This document shows, one piece after another, positions 1 to 10,256 of a DNA stretch of 64,000 nt. This DNA is from Cymodocea nodosa (lineage: Eukaryota > Streptophyta > Magnoliopsida > Alismatales > Cymodoceaceae). The stretch is taken from assembly GCA_036874045.1 (NCBI GenBank), contig CM072335.1:15024001-15088000 (forward strand), written 5' to 3'. Under the pieces are notes generated by a model, which saw nothing but the letters and a program-made list of their open reading frames with translations, searched no databases and had not been told where the DNA came from. The position numbers and the translations under genes were made by a program. Within the stretch, counting starts at the first letter, position 1. Each line of letters starts with the position of its first letter.

Positions 1-687
1 GTCTCTATTGAGTGCTAGATTTGAGCTCGACGCCTATGCTGTGCTTGCATCGTGTATTTTGTGGAATTCAGTTCTGTAAATTTTTCTTGCTAGTGTAACG
101 GATCTACTTTCAAGGCGCGCTTATTTCGTAGCATTTCATGAAGATTTGACGGAGATTTGATTTTTGAACCGAAGGTGCGTTTTTGGAAAGTTTCCATAAC
201 CGTCTGCGCCCCTTTCTTAAATAAGATATTTCCAGCGTTTTAAGTTGATTTAATCCACGAAATCACTGTCATTTTAAAGATATTCTGAGGATCTTTCCAA
301 CCATTATTTATTCTAGATTTTTAAACATTTAAGTTGGAAGTTATTAGAGTTAAAATTCAAGCATAAATTCTGTGATTTCTGGATTAATACTCATTGATTT
401 CTTAAATATCTTATCATAACTAATTGGATTTTGGAGTAATCTTATAAACCTTAATTGTGCTACGAATTTTGTATATTAATATTAAGTAATTAGATTTTAA
501 TTATGAATTAGTTTAATGTGGATATTTAATTGGATAATCATTTTAATAAAATTATTTAAGACAAACTCCTTGTGGATTCGACCCATACTTGCACATGCTT
601 ATTACAATGGGCACCGTGCGCTTGCGGTTATAAATGTAAAATTTGCGCTTTTACCGTTTAATTTAACAACACATAAAAGCGTTTACA
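1..687 (+). repeat. GyA 5' LTR, 3' part only
   Basis: Aligns without net gaps to 11723-12409 and ends in TTTACA just before the primer-binding site. It includes the conserved end of Athila-type LTRs (a GGATTCGACCC-like block followed by TACTTGCAC, near 573-600). Confidence 0.9.
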
Positions 688-693
688 AGTTTT

Positions 694-712
694 TGGTGCC
701 GTTGTCGAGGAG
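694..712 (+). promoter_or_regulatory. GyA primer-binding site, Asp-tRNA type
   Basis: TGGTGCCGTTGTCGAGGAG starts six bases after the LTR end. It is a decayed form of the TGGCGCCGTTGCCGGGGA site typical of Athila elements, which pairs with the 3' end of a plant tRNA (Asp type, from family knowledge). Confidence 0.75.
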
Positions 713-1400
713 TTTTGGTGCTTTAAAATGATTTATTAAGATGATTTGCAAGATTTAATATCCTTTAAATTGTTTTAGTTTTATTTGTTTTCTTGTTGAG
801 TTGTTATTTTTCTTTGTTTGTTTGCAAAGAAATAGATACATGGATTGGCCGTTCTATGTGTTCAATTCTTTGTTAACTGAATTGCTTGTTACATGTTTAA
901 TTCAAGTTTATGATTTGGTGACAAGTAGCTTAATGGAGTAATGATAATCTTTGCGTACAAATTCTTAAGACAGAATCTGTCTATCTGTAAATTTAAATTT
1001 TTTGATGTGCACGAGATTAGAAATCATTTTTATGATATTTTTCCTGAAATAATCGGTTTATGTGATTTCTTTTGAGTACTTATGCATAAAATTCTGATTA
1101 GTATGTTAAAAGATAAAAATCTTAGAAAACAGGGATGTTTTACAGAATTCTGGATAAGTTTCTGTTAATGAATTTTGAAAATATGATATTATTAAAGTAT
1201 GTAAAATTTAATTCAGTGATTTTTTCTAGAAAGTAGATGAAATTATCTTTCCAACGAGTATTTATATGCTTCATTTGAATTTATATATATTTCTGTGTGA
1301 ATTTTTAAAGTTGGCATATCTGATTTAACCAATATTATGAAAATCAGATAGTCAGGGATATAATTGTCCGAACACTTCATGAAAAACTCCAACAGTTACA

Positions 1401-2005
1401 CCTTACTATCCGAGTTTTCCCAAAAATCGGATAGTTAGGGTGAGCTATCCGATATCTATCGGATGGTTATTTTCTGGTGCAGAATAGTTTTATCTGAACT
1501 CTTATATTTGAAACTGCAGATACAAATTTGAATAAAACTTATTTTTGAAATTTTTTTATAAAACTGCACGAGTTTAATTTTCCAACAAGGTATTATACGT
1601 TGTATTTGGACTTATATACATTTCTAGAGAATTTTTCTAAGATGATGTGTTCTGCAGATTACGAATTTGTGTTGTCTTAGGTTTTACATAATTTTGATAA
1701 CACTTCAGTTTTGGAAATTTTTATCTCTGATTTTTTATAAAAACTAGAATTAATTACCTTTCAGAAAAGTATTTAATTGTAAATTTTGGAGCTGTATAAA
1801 TTTCTGTGTGATTTTTTCAAGTTGAGATATTTAGCTTTCAACCAAATCGGAAGGTTTCCCTCTAACCTTCCAAAATTTTTTTGCCATTTCGGAAGATTAG
1901 GTAGTTAACCTTTCGAAATCTTCATATTCTTTTGTTTTTCAGAAGGTTAACCAATAACCTTCCGAAACTTTTGCCTTTCCAGAAGGTTAGCCACCTAACC
2001 TTCTG
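1401..2005 (+). repeat. array of short hairpins in GyA leader
   Basis: Two kinds of inverted repeat. Around 1401-1466 the arms are CTATCCGA/TCGGATAG. At about 1848-1872, 1889-1917, 1940-1964 and 1980-2005 the arms are variants of AGAAGGTTAG/CTAACCTTCT. The last is perfect: CAGAAGGTTAG (1980-1990) and CTAACCTTCTG (1995-2005) with a four-base loop. The four hairpins of the second kind follow each other every 40-50 bases. Confidence 0.8.
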
Positions 2006-2385
2006 AACTCTCTATGAGTGCAGTTTTTCTGATATTTCTCTTTATCTACATGCTTATAATCGAAACTGCAATTAAATTTTGAGTTAAAAATTATTTTTAT
2101 AATTTTTCCTTGAAACTACAGTAGTTTATCTTTCAAACAAGATATCATACGTTGTATTTGGATTTGTATACATTTCTTGGGAATTTTTCTAAGATGACAT
2201 GTTCTGCAGATTATGAATTCTGAGTTATCTGAGTTTCACCTGATTTTGACAACGTTTCAGTTTTGGGAATTTTTTGTCTCTGATTTTTCTTAGAAACTAA
2301 AAGTAATTACCTTTCAGAAGAGTATTTATTTGTGAATTTAAATGCTATATGAATTTCTATAGAAAACTTTTAAGCTAAGGTAGTA
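1551..2385 (+). repeat. imperfect direct repeat in GyA leader (two copies of about 290 bp)
   Basis: The stretch from about 1551 to 1850 is repeated from about 2104 to 2385 with scattered changes. Shared landmarks are ATACGTTGTATTTGGA, GTTCTGCAGATTA and AATTACCTTTCAGAA. The CCTTCCGA-type hairpins lie between the copies. A weaker third relative may begin near 1230. Confidence 0.7.
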
Positions 2386-2685
2386 TAGTTTAGTTTTAGA
2401 AATTCCATGACTACTTGGTTTAGATGAAACTTAGATTATATACAAAGTTTGCGAGATATATGCTTTGCTGTTTGTATCTAGAATTTAGTGGCATGATAAT
2501 AGAATAGTCACTGAATGAATCTACGAAAAATTAAGTTTCAAGTAAAAGAAAAAATAATTGTTTATCAATTTTTCTATTATGTTGCAGATTTGCTTAAATC
2601 ACTTGAAGATTGTGCTTGATTGAATACATTCGGTTCGTTCATTTAGTTGAAAATTTGCATGCCATTCTGGATTTTAAATTATAAT

Positions 2686-3135
2686 ATGGATGAATTTAGT
2701 TTTGATTTGACACCTACATGTTCTAAATGCAAATTGAATAATCACGTTGATGTTGATTGCCCATTTTATATGCTAAATAGCAAAGTATGTTCTAGTTCTA
2801 ATGTTAGCCTATCTATGCCAAATTTAAATTATAATGCTGATGCTTATGACACTAGTAGCTATAGTTGTGAAATTAAAATGGAAAAGCCTATAGGAAATAT
2901 TTCCTATGCTGAATCTTCAGTAAATTTAGCTAAGGCAATTGCTGAACTTAACACCTCTATGGATTTATTAAACTTAGCAAAAGCCTCTAGTGCCCCCATT
3001 GACATAGATGGTTATGAAAACATAGATTTAAGATCAACATCCTTGGTTGAGGATGAATCAATTGAAACTTATGTTGCTTTAAGGTCCAGGAGAGAGGTGA
3101 GCATTCCTGAAAAGAAACTCCTTCTCTTGTACTGA
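2686..3135 (+). pseudogene. GyA small CCHC zinc-knuckle ORF upstream of protease
   Basis: ATG at 2686 was preferred because the frame before it lacks an earlier convincing start. It encodes about 149 residues. A perfect CX2CX4HX4C knuckle (CSKCKLNNHVDVDC) lies at 2719-2760; the rest is polar with no capsid domain. Such knuckles bind RNA in Gag, so this looks like the tail of a Gag or the N-terminal linker of a Gag-Pol fusion. It ends in frame 1 while protease is in frame 2, so a frameshift or an unrecognised join lies between 3135 and 3323. GyB has an equivalent small CCHC ORF at the same place, so the short form is probably a lineage trait and not a simple deletion. Confidence 0.65.
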
Positions 3136-3322
3136 TGAGTGTTCCTATAGATGATTTAGGTTCTTCCAATCAACTAAATAAAGAATCTGAAAATGAAATT
3201 TTATTAGGTGATGAAAAGGTAAAGGTAAGTTATCCGAGGTAAGTATCCCTTTAGAAAGCCAACCTACCCATTTTCCCCATAGATTAAGAACTCCACATAG
3301 GGATATTGATCAGAATATTAAG

Positions 3323-4414
3323 ATGAGAGAAATCTTTGAACAGGTTAGTATTAACATTCCATTACTAGATGCAATAGAGCAAATACCTGCCTATGCCAAG
3401 TTTTTAAAGGAATTATGTACAAAGAAGCGAGCTAGGAAGACACCTATGAAAGTGTGCTTAGCTAAATTCATTAGTGCCTATTTCTGCCAAGACTTGCCTA
3501 AGAAGTTTAGTGATCCAAGTACTCCAACCATTTCTTGTACAATTGGAGATACCTATTTTGATAGAGCATTGATAGATTTAGGAGCAGGAGTAAATGTTAT
3601 GTCATCTGGTGTTTATGTGAACCTAGGACTTAATGGTATTCAACCCACTAAGGTTCTCATTCAACTAGCTGACCATTCTTTTAGAACTCCCTTAGGAGTT
3701 GTTGAGAATATATTGATTAAGATTAAAGATTTTGTCTATCCCATAGACTTTATTGTCTTAGAAAATCAACCTTCACCTGGTAGAAAGCAGAATGTGCCCC
3801 TTATTCTAGGAATACCCTTCCTAGCCACAGTAGATGTATATATAGGATGTAGAGATGGGTCTATGCAAATAACATATGGTGATGCTAAGGTTGATTTAAA
3901 TATTTTTAAATCTCACCCAGACGTTAAAATTTTAGATAATGAAAATTTTAATGTAAGCTTATTAAGCATTATGGATGAAGGTGAGGGGGTAGAAAATTAT
4001 AGTTTATCCGAAGATGAAGATTATCCACCTATAGAATATGAGGTTGATCTAGCACATATCCATGACTTAGATGATGACATTGGTGATAGTGATAATATTT
4101 TTGAATTAAATTACATAGAGCCTTTAGAAAGAGATTTAGGAGAGATTAAGAAACCATCTATTGTAGAACCATCTTCTCTTGAACTAAAACCCTTGCCTCA
4201 AGACCTTAAGTATGCCTATTTGGGAAAAGAGAACACCTTGCTAGTTATTTTGTCTTCCCATCTTTCTAGAGAACAAGAAGAGAAGTTAGTAATTTTAAAA
4301 GAACATAAGGAGGCCATTGGTTGGATCATGGTTGACATCAAAGGAATTGACCCTAGTTTATGTCAACATAGAATTCATTTGAATAATGACATTACACCTT
4401 CTAGGGACCCATAG
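3323..4414 (+). pseudogene. GyA Pol: protease domain and linker
   Basis: About 363 codons. The first 75 residues are the conserved pre-protease linker (SINIPLLDAIEQIPAYAKFL, then KKFSDPSTPTISCTIGD). The retropepsin motif IDLGAGVNVMSS near 3570-3605 carries the catalytic Asp and corresponds to the usual DLGASINLMP of Athila proteases. LILGIPFLATVDVYI near 3799-3843 is the second conserved block. The frame stops at a TAG (4412-4414) where relatives have CAG, inside the conserved PQRRLNP motif at the start of reverse transcriptase, so protease and reverse transcriptase were one polyprotein. An acidic linker follows the protease. Confidence 0.88.
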
Positions 4415-4441
4415 AGAAGATTAAACCCAAACATAAAAGAT

Positions 4442-5881
4442 GTGGTTAGAAAAGAAATTATTAAGTGGCTAGATCATGACATCATTTATCCTATTTCTGA
4501 TAGTCCTTGGGTTAGCCCTATTCAGGTTGTCCCAAAGAAATCTAATATTACAGTTGTAGAAAATAACAATCATGAACTAGTCCCTACTAGAGTGCAAACA
4601 GGATGTCGAGTGTGTATTGATTATAGAAAACTAAATACCGCCACTAGGAAAGACCATTTTCCCTTGCCTTTTATGGATCAAATGTTAGAGAAGTTAGCTG
4701 GGCAAGAATATTATTGTTTCCTAGATGGTTATTCTGGATATAACCAAATTCCTGTAGCACCTTGTGACCAAGAGAAAACCACATTCACATGTCCTTTTGG
4801 TACTTTTGCATTCTGGCGCATGCCCTTTGGTTTGTGTAATGCTCCTACAACTTTTCAAAGGTGTATGACTGGAATCTTTTCGGACATGATTGATAACTTC
4901 TTAGAGATTTTTATGGATGATTTCTCTATGTCAGGTTCTTCCTTTGATGTGTGTCTTAAGAATTTAGAATTGGTTTTAAAAAGATGTATAGAGAAAAATT
5001 TGGTTTTAAATTGGGAGAAATGCCACTTCATGGTGCAACATGGAATTGTGTTGGGCCATGTTGTTTCTAAGAATGGGTTGGAAGTAGATAAAGCCAAAGT
5101 AGACTTGATAGACAACCTACCACCCCCTAAATCTGTTAAGGATATAAGAGCTTTTTTGGGTCATGTTGGGTTCTATAAACGATTTATTAAGGATTTTAGT
5201 AAGATTGCCCGTCCTTTAACTAGTTTATTATCAAAGGATCATAAGTTTGAATTCTCTGGAGAATGTCAAGATGCCTTTGATAAGCTTAAGGGAGTCCTCA
5301 CCTCAGCCCCTATTGTGTATCCACCCGATTGGTCTCAACCATTCAAGTTGATGTGTGATGCATCGGATTATGCAATTGGTGCTGTGTTGGGGCAAAGAAT
5401 TGATAAATTACTTAAGGTAATCTATTATGCTACTAAAACTCTTAATGCAGCCCAATTGAACTATACAGTTATAGAGAAAGAATTTTTAGCTATAGTTTTT
5501 TCTCTTGAGAAGTTTAGATCTTATTTGCTAGGCTCTAAGGTTATCATTTTCACTGATCATTCTGCCATTAAATATTTATTAGCTAAAAAAGATGCTAAGG
5601 CTAGATTAGTTAGATAGATTCTTCTCTTGCAAGAATTTGATATTGAGATAAAAGATAAGAACGGATGTGAGAACGTAGTTGTCGACCACTTGTCTCGTAT
5701 TGTCACGCCTGAAGGGGAGTTACCCATTGATGAATCATTTCCTGATGAGCAGTTGATGGCTATAACTCCAATCCCTTGGTTTGCAAATATTGTGAATTAT
5801 CTTGTGACAAAACGACTACTTGGCAATTGGTCAAGGCAAGATATTAAGAGATTTTTAGCTAGGGCCAAAGAATTTTACTAG
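4442..5881 (+). pseudogene. GyA Pol: reverse transcriptase and RNase H
   Basis: The same frame continues from protease. Reverse transcriptase shows the WVSPIQVVPKK block, VCIDYRKLN, the FLDGYSGYNQI block with the first catalytic Asp, FGLCNAPTTFQRCM, and FMDD near 4909-4920 with the catalytic pair. The connection and RNase H follow: LMCDASDYAIGAVLG (Asp), [20 protein letters not shown] (Glu) and FTDHSAIKYLL (Asp). A TAG at 5615-5617 replaces the Trp of the [10 protein letters not shown] motif, and a TAG at 5879-5881 replaces the Trp of a YFWDDPYL-type motif. Both are single-base changes, and no frameshift is needed across this region. The enzyme would copy element RNA to DNA inside virus-like particles; this copy cannot make it intact. 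Confidence 0.9.
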
Positions 5882-5914
5882 GATGACCCCTATCTTTATA
5901 AGTTAGGCCTTGAT

Positions 5915-7010
5915 TTGATTTTGAGGAGATGCATCCTAGATATGGAAATTGATAGTGTGCTATCTTTTTGTCATGACCAACCTACTAGTGGTCATCTTAA
6001 CCCTATTAAGACTGCAACTAAAGTTCTTCAATGTGGTTTTTTCTGGCCCACATTGCATAAAGATTTATACTTCTATGTTAAGAATTGTAGAGATTGTCAA
6101 AAAGCGGGAAGATTGACTAGAAGAAATATGATGCCGCTTACACCAATTATTGAAGTTGAAGTATTTGACGTGTGGGGTATTGATTTCATGGGACCCTTCC
6201 CTAATTCTGGAGGTTATTTGTATATTCTATTAGCTATTGATTATGTGTCCAAATGGGTTGAAGCTATTACCACACGGACTTGTGATTCTAAGGTAGTAAT
6301 AAATTTTATTAAGAGCAACATTTTTGCTAGATTTGGCATTCCTAGAGCAATCATTAGTGATAGGGGAACACACTTTAATAATAGAAGTTTTGAAGTATTA
6401 ATGAAAAAATTTGGAGTAAACCATAAAATGACAACCCCCTATCACCCACAAACCAATGGACAAGTAGAGAATGCCAATAAGCAAATTAAGCAAATTTTGG
6501 AAAAGATAGTTGGAAAGACAAGAAAAGATTGGGCAAAAAAGTTAGATGAGGCATTATGGGCTTATCGGACTGCTTTTAAGTCTGTTTTAAATATGTCTCC
6601 ATATAGAGTAGTGTTTGGAAAGGCATGTCATTTACTAGTAGAGCTTGAGTATAAGGCAAGATGGGCTATTCAAAGACTCAACTTAGATTTAAAGGCTGCT
6701 AGTAAGAAAAGAAATTTTTAATTGACTGAATTAGAAGAAATACAGAGAGAGGCATATGAGGATTCACGGATAGCTAAAGAAAAGAGTAAAGTATTTCATG
6801 ATAGCAAGCTCTTCTGTAAGAATTTTGAAGTAGGCAGCAGGTATTATTGTAGAATTCTAGACTACATCTATTTCTTGGTAAGTTAAGATCACGGTGGATA
6901 GGACCTTTTGTGGTAAAAAGTATGTTTCCTCATGGAGTAGTGGAGATTGAAAACCCTAAGAGTGGGGAAGTTTCTAAGGTCAATGGCCACCGTTTAAAAC
7001 CTTTCTTGTA
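5915..7010 (+). pseudogene. GyA Pol: integrase
   Basis: The N-terminal HHCC zinc motif is visible (His in FCHDQPTSGHL, then CRDC near 6088-6099). The DDE core has Asp in VWGIDFMGPFP (about 6170-6200), Asp in IISDRGTHF (about 6350-6376) and Glu in GQVENANKQIKQ (about 6460). A TAA at 6719-6721 replaces a Gln codon. Near 6836 one base is lost, after which the C-terminal part ([12 protein letters not shown], then [11 protein letters not shown]) reads in a neighbouring frame up to the natural stop near 7008-7010. Integrase inserts the cDNA and leaves 5-bp target duplications. Confidence 0.88.
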
Positions 7011-7282
7011 GCAAAGATTATTTGGCCATGGAGAGAATATTGTTTTAATTGATGCTCTCTATGTTGAATCTGATAATTAGTGCTCTTTTATTTTTCTTTT
7101 TATTAGTTTTAGATGTAATTACTCTTATTTCTTTTTGTTGATTTTGTCATTATGTAAATCTTGTTTTTCAATTATGTACTTACCTATCTAACATGCAGGT
7201 GTTGGGATCAGAGACTATTCCACTGTAAGTGTCATTTGTACCTTTTTCTATCAAAATATTTCTTTTGTGATATTGTTAGTGT

Positions 7283-8677
7283 ATGCAATCTTCTAAGTGG
7301 GTGAGAGATAGTGCATCTAGATTAATTAGACAAACCCCTTTAGAAGAAGTTAGTGTGTTAGAAGAGCCTGTAAGGATGGGAGACCAAGGTAGAAACCAAC
7401 AATTACCTTCTCTTGAGGACATCTGTTATCCTCAAATACATGACCATCCCTCTTGTCTTGTTTTGCCATAGGTAGATGGACATAAATTTCAATTGCATAT
7501 GAATTATGTCAATCAGTTGCCTAGATTTCATGGACTAGATAAGGAAGATGCATATGCATTCCTGAATGACTTTAATGATGTTTGCAACATGATTAATCTA
7601 CCTGAAGTGCCTGTTGATGCAATAAAGTTGAGATTTATTCCTTTCGCTCTTCGAGATGATGCGAAACTATGGTTGAACACCCTTCCTATTAATTCCATTT
7701 GTACTTGGACTGATTTTTGTGATGTTTTTATTAAGAAATTCCATCCTTTGCATAAGACCATTCAAGCTAAGAATGCTATTCTAAACATCTGTCAGCAAAC
7801 CAATGAACCTTTTTGGAAATATTTTAAACGTTTCAATAGACTAGTGGCAAGATGTCCTAATCATGGTCTACCTAAATCAAGACAGTTTCAAGTAATCTAT
7901 GAAGGATTGGATTATCAGACCAAGTTGATGTTAGAATCTGTATGTCCTAGACAATTCATGAGATTAGATGAAGTCAGTGAATGGGATAGACTTGTGGACC
8001 TTGCTAAGAGAACAATGGAAATGGAAAGTTCATCAAATAGAACATTTGACAGAACTTTGGCAAGGGGAATGCACACAGTAGACCCCATGGTAGGCATGGA
8101 AGCTAGGATGTCGTCCATGGTTAAAAAAGTAGAAGATTTGATTATAAGTCAACAAAAGGGAAAAGATAAAGTGATTGAAGTCAAGTGTATAGCATGTGGA
8201 ATTCCTAGGCACATCATGGAAGAATGCCTTGCAATGCAAGGACAACAGTTTGAGGAAGTCAATGCCATTGGTATGGGACAAAGGTCATTCCAACCGTCAT
8301 CACACTATACCTTGGGATGGAGAAACCATCCCAATTTTTCGTGGCGACAACCGAAAGCACCTGGAAACCGTACTGAGCATCATGGACCCACTCAGCCAAA
8401 TTTAAGTGATAGAATGTCCATTTTAGAGAAAAGATTTACTGAAATGGAGAAAGGGATTCAATCCCTAATTCAAGTTAGCAGACAAGTATATCCCATTTTA
8501 GCTAGCCATGACCAAATCATTAAGGGATTAGAAGCAAAGTTTGATAGGTTGTCTACTTCATCTAGAGGTAGAGCACGGGGAGAATTACCAAGTAACACTG
8601 TACCAAATCCCCGCTTGGCAGGTGTGCATTTGGCACAAGGAGAGACTTCAGGAACTAACCCTTCACCATCTGTATGA
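7283..8677 (+). pseudogene. GyA Gag (capsid plus CCHC), placed downstream of integrase
   Basis: ATG at 7283 opens a 464-residue frame broken once, by TAG at 7472-7474 (one base from CAG). Residues after FHGLDKEDAYAFLNDF match the plant retrotransposon Gag domain (Retrotrans_gag family): FALRDDAKLWLNTLP, TWTDFCDVFIKKFHP, then FKRFNRLVARCPNHGLP. A CCHC knuckle, CX2CX4HX4C, is at 8186-8227 (CIACGIPRHIMEEC). The C-terminus has a coiled-coil-like stretch and a polar tail. This is the structural protein that packages RNA, and it is normally the first gene. Here it follows integrase by about 270 bases with no LTR between them. It shares a frame with pol. How it would be translated from the genomic RNA is unclear; splice-like signals precede it. 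Confidence 0.88.
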
Positions 8678-10220
8678 GTAGATATAAAAAAAAAACAAAA
8701 ACAAAAATTCCTTTTTGTTAGTATTTTTATTCTTAATTGCATGCTATAGTTCTGTTTATATAAATTTCTTTTCTGTTTTGATATGTTTGTTAGTTTTGTA
8801 GTTATTATTTTTCTTCATCAAGCAATACGCACTCTTCACCTTATTTCTATATGATGCATTTGAATGATACATGTATTGAACATTATTTCTTCAGCATACT
8901 ACTCAATCTCCATTGTATGTTTTAGGAATAATGCAATTTAAATTTATACAGTGCATATGGATTGCATGCTAGGTATGGGGGTGTAATCTTTTCTTGCTTG
9001 TCATGGTTTGTTTCTTTTGTTTTTATTTTCTTCATGCCTTTTATCTTATTACCTAAATGATTTCTTTTACATTGGGGACAATGTAAAATTTAGGTATGGG
9101 GGGGAGGCATTTGACGACAGTTTTTTTCGATTTTGTACTTTTTCTTGTTTATTTTGTTTTATAAATGCTCATATGCCCTAATGGATAAAGTTCTTTTAGG
9201 TATAATTGAGATCTAAAAGTGAATCATTTAGGAAAGAAACCTTGAACCGTAAGGGGAGGAGAAGAATAAAATTCAAAACCATCCATATTTTTGAGCTTAT
9301 ATGTAGTATTGCACTTACATGAGACCTTGACTAGGAAGGAACCACTCCTCTTGAAGGGAAACTTAGGTAAAAACTTAGGAATATACCTTGGGGTTGTCCT
9401 ATGAGAAGGGTAGAATAAAATGGCTAAGGTAAAATTGCCCATTCCTACACAATGATGTGGGAGGCACTCTTAAGGGTAGAGGGCTAGGGAGAGAAAAAAA
9501 AAAAAAACAAGAAAAATGAAAAAAAAAGAAAAAGAAAAGAAAAAGTAGAAGAGACATTGATTACTTGTTCTTACAAAAGCTACTGAGTAATCGGTCAACT
9601 TTCCCCTAAGTAAGGGATTGTGGTTGCATAAAAAGGTGTTAGAGTAGGAGGTAATAAAAAAGAGAGAAAAAAGAATGAAAAAAAAGAGAGAGTCAAAATA
9701 AAAGGATAATGGACTCAAAGATAGACCTTTGGGATTACCTAGGTAACTTGGAGGGAGTTGAGTAGGTTATTTCTTAGTCTTGGCCAATTTCACATACACC
9801 TATTTATATAGTACTTTACTTTCTTAAGATGGAAATTGAATGATTATTTGAATCCAATCTAGAAAGGTGAGAGGTGATTGAATAAAGGTGAAGCTAATAG
9901 GTCAAGACTACTTAAGAGCAACTTTATCCATGTTTAGGAAACCAAGAGCATATTTTTGTTGTTTTTATCTTTTAATTGTGTTGTTTTATGTTATGTTTTG
10001 GATTTTGTGGGTATATCCGCTGAAAACCCTTTGGAGACATAACTCCACCACTAAGGTGACCTAGGGGTTTAAAGGCTTGCTACACATGCTAAGTGTAGTC
10101 GTGATCCCTACGAAAGTGGCCTAGGTTAGTTTTATTTTTGTTATTTATTTCTTAGTTCGTTTGTTTTTTATTGAATGAGCTTTTATATGGGCTTTGTGTT
10201 ATCATTGTTTAGTTTTAGTC
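8678..10220 (+). other. GyA 3' noncoding region
   Basis: No convincing ORF. It holds a polypurine-like AGGTATGGGGGTG at 8971-8983, the hairpin/polypurine cassette at 9065-9106, and two A/G-rich tracts (about 9487-9555 and 9650-9710). Open frames on the minus strand here only reflect low-complexity sequence. Long purine-rich 3' regions are common in Athila-like elements. Confidence 0.7.
9065..9106 (+). promoter_or_regulatory. GyA upstream hairpin plus polypurine-like tract
   Basis: Perfect inverted repeat TTTTACATTG (9065-9074) / CAATGTAAAA (9079-9088) with loop GGGA, followed by TTTAGGTATGGGGGGGAGG. It resembles the true polypurine tract 1.15 kb further on, and the same pair of cassettes occurs in GyB. 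Confidence 0.7.
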
Positions 10221-10256
10221 CTTTGCTAAGGGACTAGCAAAGACTAGGTATGGGGG
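10221..10256 (+). promoter_or_regulatory. GyA polypurine tract with preceding hairpin
   Basis: Inverted repeat CTTTGCTA (10221-10228) / TAGCAAAG (10235-10242) with loop AGGGAC, then ACTAGGTATGGGGG directly before the LTR. The tract primes plus-strand DNA synthesis. Confidence 0.8.

Larger units (their letters stand above)
713..2685 (+). other. GyA untranslated leader, no gag in the usual place
   Basis: Nearly 2 kb of AT-rich sequence without a convincing ORF. This is where Ty3 elements normally encode Gag. It holds imperfect direct repeats and an array of short inverted repeats (listed separately). No capsid-like protein can be read in any frame. Confidence 0.7.

Noticed and set aside
516..731. 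71-codon open frame in the GyA LTR, repeated near 12238
   Set aside because: It lies across the LTR end and primer site and is open in both LTR copies only because they are duplicates; no protein features.
9224..9718. Minus-strand open frames in the GyA 3' region
   Set aside because: They come from A/G-rich low-complexity sequence read backwards (poly-Phe/Ser).
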